Below are positions 60,191-64,000 of a DNA stretch of 64,000 bases, piece by piece (positions within the stretch are counted from its first letter, which is position 1; each line of letters opens with the position of its first letter). The notes below the pieces were generated by a model. It did not search any database and was not told the origin of the DNA. It saw nothing but the letters and a program-made list of their open reading frames with translations. Source of the DNA: Annona cherimola (taxonomy: Eukaryota; Streptophyta; Magnoliopsida; Magnoliales; Annonaceae); contig CM059974.1 of NCBI GenBank assembly GCA_030490835.1, positions 7,881,501-7,945,500 on the forward strand, in the 5' to 3' direction. A program made the position numbers and the translations under genes.

Positions 60191-60896
60191 AATGATTAGT
60201 TTCCTTTTTCATGTCTATTTGTTCAAACACGTCCATTCCAAATTAATGGGTTCGATCCGATCCCTAAAATATTAAAATAAAGCATGAGGGCAGCGAGCGT
60301 TTGTGGTCCACAAACACTTCGGACTTAGGCCCAAAAAATAAAAGAAAAACACGAGCGGGAAAACAAATATATATATATATATATATGAGTTGACGTGTTT
60401 GAACAGTCATCTTGTTTACTAGTGTCAATTCAAAAAAAAATTTCTAGTGGACAAATGAAACGAACCTTTTTTAAATCAAATAAAATAGATGCAGGCTGAT
60501 CAGGGCAGTTGACGCGGTGGACCATGTGGAAAGAGACCGGACGATACTCCCATTCCAATTTCGAATGCTATATTGACCAGTCGAGTAAGACAGCCGCTTC
60601 CCCTCCCAGTGGAAGTTTGTGAAGTGGCCCATATATGCACATATTCCCACTTGCAGGCGCTTTTCCACAAGTGTCTTAGTCAACCACATTCGTTGGCACA
60701 AGTTTTTTAAGAAAAAATAATAAGAACATCAATAATAAATAACGTGTTTCCAAATCAAAATAGGCTCTCATTTATCTAAAATAGACAGCCAACCGCCAAC
60801 TTAGTTATTTTCGAGGCCACGTATATGACTTAGAAATTTATGAACTCTGCTGCATGCAAGTGCAGGCACCACAATTTGGAAATTCAAGCAATTCAA
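60191..60896. other. Intergenic DNA, no supported gene
   Basis: No recognisable gene. A TA tract lies at 60370-60387. A moderately GC-rich stretch at 60480-60700 has a 76-codon minus-strand frame that I do not recognise. Confidence 0.45.
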
Positions 60897-61275
60897 ATGG
60901 ACAACCATCGCTTGTGCACTCTATTTTGAAATAAGTTATCTAAATTTGGTGGATTTTTATTTCCCAAATGGGCAACCATCACTTGTGCACTCTATTTTGA
61001 AATAAGTTATCCAAATTTGGTGGATTTTTATTTCCCAAATGGAAAACCATCACTTGTGCACTCTATTTTGCAATAAGTTATCTAAATTGAGGTGGATTTT
61101 TATTTGTGGGTCTCCTTTTGGTATTACCCAATTTTTGTGTAACTCGTCCATGGAGCCCATTTCACTTGTGCACTCTATTTTGCAATAAGTTATCTAAATT
61201 GAGGTGGATTTTTATTTGTGGGTCTCCTTTTGGTATTACTCAATTTTTGTGTAACTCGTCCATGGAGCCCATTTT
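60897..61275 (+). repeat. Compound tandem array (71-bp and 112-bp units)
   Basis: CTTGTGCACTCTATTTTG starts at 60911, 60982, 61053 and 61165, so two steps of 71 bp are followed by steps of about 112 bp. The longer units add GTGGGTCTCCTTTTGGTATT and a CTCGTCCATGGAGCCCATTT segment. The last two long units differ at few sites. The array shows two successive expansion events. Confidence 0.88.
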
Positions 61276-64000
61276 GATAAAAACAAACAAAATTTAAAAA
61301 CATGATCATGTTGTCGAACATCATTTATTTTATTATAAGACTTAAAATCATCTTGTTCATACTTTAGAATTATAGGTAGACCATATTTGGTAAAAAAAAT
61401 ACATGTATATGTAAATCATGAAAAATGTTGATATACATTCATAGTTGCATTAGAGTATAACAATATTTGATAGAATTATTTAGCCACATAAAAGTGATGT
61501 TTTGGGGGGTCAAAGATAAAATTGTAAGAAAAGTTGTAATATTGTACAAAAATTTCTCTAGAAAGCCCTACTACATTTGATTGTTCTCAATGTTACAAGA
61601 TGCAAATTTAGCAACATTACAAGCTTCACGATTTGCAACGTGGATGGAAGGACAAGGAATCAACTTTCTATGTAAGAAGTTGAATTTCACATATCAAGTC
61701 CTTGCCAAGATAAAATTAGGCCTTCATTGTATAGAAAGTCAATAAAAATTAATGAATTACTTTTCATTTCCAAGTATTTTAATTGCATCACCAAATTCCC
61801 ACTTGGTTTTTAGCAGTAATGCAATCACTTCCATTTAAAAAAAGCTCACAATACATCTCCAGTGAAGTTGCCTAATGAATCTCTCATTATTGCATAAAAT
61901 CCTATATATTATTAACTGAATTCCTTCGATCATTTACATTAATTTTGATTTTGCCTTAGCTTAGTCTGCGCCATTTAGTTACCAGTTATTGATCCTAAAT
62001 ACTTGATTCTATTAAGTAATTAGCATTTTTATATTGATCCCAATAGTTTATGCACCATTCATTTATCTCATTAAAAACTAGTTGGACACCTCCCTTAATT
62101 AGTTTCTCATATGCCAAACCCTCCAACACATTAGCAAGAATTCTCAATTTTTCACTTCCATTTGATGCATCTAGTTGTAGAAGGATGAATTTTAAAACTT
62201 TCCTCTAGTCCATAAAGTGTCATCTATTCTACATTTAAAATAAAAATTGAACCTTAGTGAGATTGTTTAAACATTGAAAATATAGTCTAAAATTGATGAG
62301 TAAATCACATAATTTTGCTATGTTTATATTATAGATTTTCCAAATAAAATAATGCACATTTTTTATTTGAATAAAATTTTATCTTATAGCTAACTAAATA
62401 ATTCTAAATACAATGAGTTACCTCATTGTCAAGGTAGGCCACAATAAATAAAATTATATAAAAACTTTGTATAGTATAATTATATAGAAGTAATCCCTTT
62501 ATATGTCAAATCTTTGGAAGCAATTGGTTGTTCTTGTTAAAATACGAATTTTAAATATTATTGTTATCTCTATTTTAAATTCTTATTTCCTTTTCTTTTT
62601 CTTTTTATTGTGTTTCTACTAATTAATTCAATAATTATGCCTTGGTTTCTATATATTTTTCTCCCAATCTCCGATTAGCCAAATGCAAAAAAAAAAGCCA
62701 TGATCCTTGTCAATTCATATTTATTTTTTAATGCGAAACTCTTTGGATGAATATTGGAAATTTTTTTTATAAACCATGGTTAAATTTATTGCTTGCCAAT
62801 TTTGTCGAACATATAAAGCCCGAAAAAAAAATCCAAAAAAAGAAAAAGAAGAAGAACAAAACTGACAGAAACAGAGGTCACCCGCACCCACCCAACTCCA
62901 AATAGTGAGGGATCGACCTGTGAACAGGTGGATAACAGACGGCTAAATTCAGATTTATGGGACTGAGTTTTGTCTAATTGATTTTTAGGTGTTTGATGCA
63001 TGTTTGGCAGTGAAATTGGAGACGATTGTTGCGGGCAGCCATGGACGGGATTGCTTTCACAAACATCATTGAATGACAAATAAGTGTTTTTCTATGGAAT
63101 AAAGATGCGCGGTTGCATCCCGAATGCAACAACTGATGCAGCTTTCTTGGGAGCATTTGCTTCGTTGACAATTATTGGTCTAAGATGTCAGACAAGAGCT
63201 TGAAGAAAACGCATATCTTAAGCTTGTTTTCCCCTCCCAAATCAAATTCATCTTCTCATTCATTTCTGCAATCATAAATTAATTAGAGTAGCCACAGTAA
63301 AACAGCACAGAATCTTTTGCATAGCGTTTAACACCATTTTTACAGAAATCAATGCATTAACATAGAAATATTTCTCATCAATAGGCAGCTAGGCAGGACT
63401 CCCACTTAACAAAACCGTATAAGTCGCATGCCTGTAGATGACGGACAGAACCAACCCATTATCCGATTTTAAAGGAAGGACCACATGCAGCTTTGATGGT
63501 GTGATGTGGGTTGTTCGATGCATCTTTGGTGGAGTTGGTTGGATGTTTTACTCTCTCGGTAGTGCTTGCACGCTCGACGTTAGTAGTCGGAATTATTTGT
63601 ATGTGGACGCTTCATTTCATCACCAAATATAGATGCTTCAGATTTTTGCTGACGAATTTGCATTTTGCTTCCTCACCAGTCATTGTACTAAAGGAACTAA
63701 ACTCCGAGGAATATATATTTGCGTTCCGCGTAATTCACACGCGTGAGATATATCCTATCCATGTATAAGTTCTCGATCAAATTGAACAAATTGCAAAATT
63801 AGAAGGGCCAAATACAGAAATCTATGCTTCTTAATCTCAAAAATGAGTTGCTGGTGACCCGCTTACTTCAGTTCCAATTTGGAGGTCGAGGGACCTAATT
63901 TTAATGCGATATTACAATGCGATATTACAAGGCTCCATCAAATCGTAAACTTAAAGGAAGTTGATCAGCTACGTGTATATCATGTGCTTGTAGCTGTCTG
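61276..64000. other. AT-rich intergenic DNA to window end
   Basis: No gene is recognised. Frames of 97 codons (62786-63079, minus) and 85 codons (63511-63768, plus) overlap others, lack domains and start at weak sites. From about 62860 the composition is slightly higher in GC. An AATGCGATATTAC 13-mer is repeated back to back near 63903. Confidence 0.45.

Noticed and set aside
63438..63768. Overlapping frames near the right edge as an exon
   Set aside because: There are no conserved motifs or supporting splice partner inside the window. A real exon cannot be excluded, but nothing here supports it.

Overview
The window is AT-rich eukaryotic nuclear DNA from a flowering plant. It carries GT-AG introns of up to 6 kb, plant-type retroelements and MITEs, and proteins whose closest remembered relatives are Arabidopsis ABCG25, the CTF2/MO1 monooxygenases and the splicing factor STA1/PRP6. 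I cannot name the species. Genes are sparse: two look intact (one ABC half-transporter, one FAD monooxygenase), three are dead copies of the monooxygenase, and one is a fragment of a PRP6-like gene. Most of the rest is transposon-derived.

Layout. 1-13.3 kb: AT-rich repeats, including a SINE, foldback MITEs and tandem duplications, with no credible gene. 13.3-16.2 kb: a more GC-rich flank that ends in a TATA box with two ABRE-type motifs just upstream. 16.2-25.2 kb (+): a complete four-exon ABCG25-type gene (642 aa). Its 6-kb second intron holds a TRIM retrotransposon, a SINE-like unit and foldback MITEs. 25.8-42.4 kb (-): four related FAD-dependent monooxygenase copies running toward the transporter. 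Copy C (31976-33772, five exons, 415 aa) is intact. Copies A, B and D are broken by frameshifts, stops, lost splice sites, missing exon 1 or internal deletions, and copy D is also split by a hAT MITE. 42.8-54.6 kb: a SINE, three more hAT MITEs with 8-bp target duplications, and an ATG-to-stop fragment of a STA1/PRP6-like gene next to a foldback element. 54.6-64 kb: AT-rich repeats, two MULE-like foldback units and a compound tandem array, with no gene I can support.

Function. The transporter belongs to the abscisic-acid exporter clade, and the ABRE pair would fit feedback induction by ABA (inference). The monooxygenase family is soluble and FAD-dependent; its substrate cannot be read from the sequence. 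Nothing shows that the two genes act together, and their convergent proximity may be chance. The clearest observations are the birth-and-death array of monooxygenase copies and several non-autonomous transposon families whose target-site duplications can be read directly.
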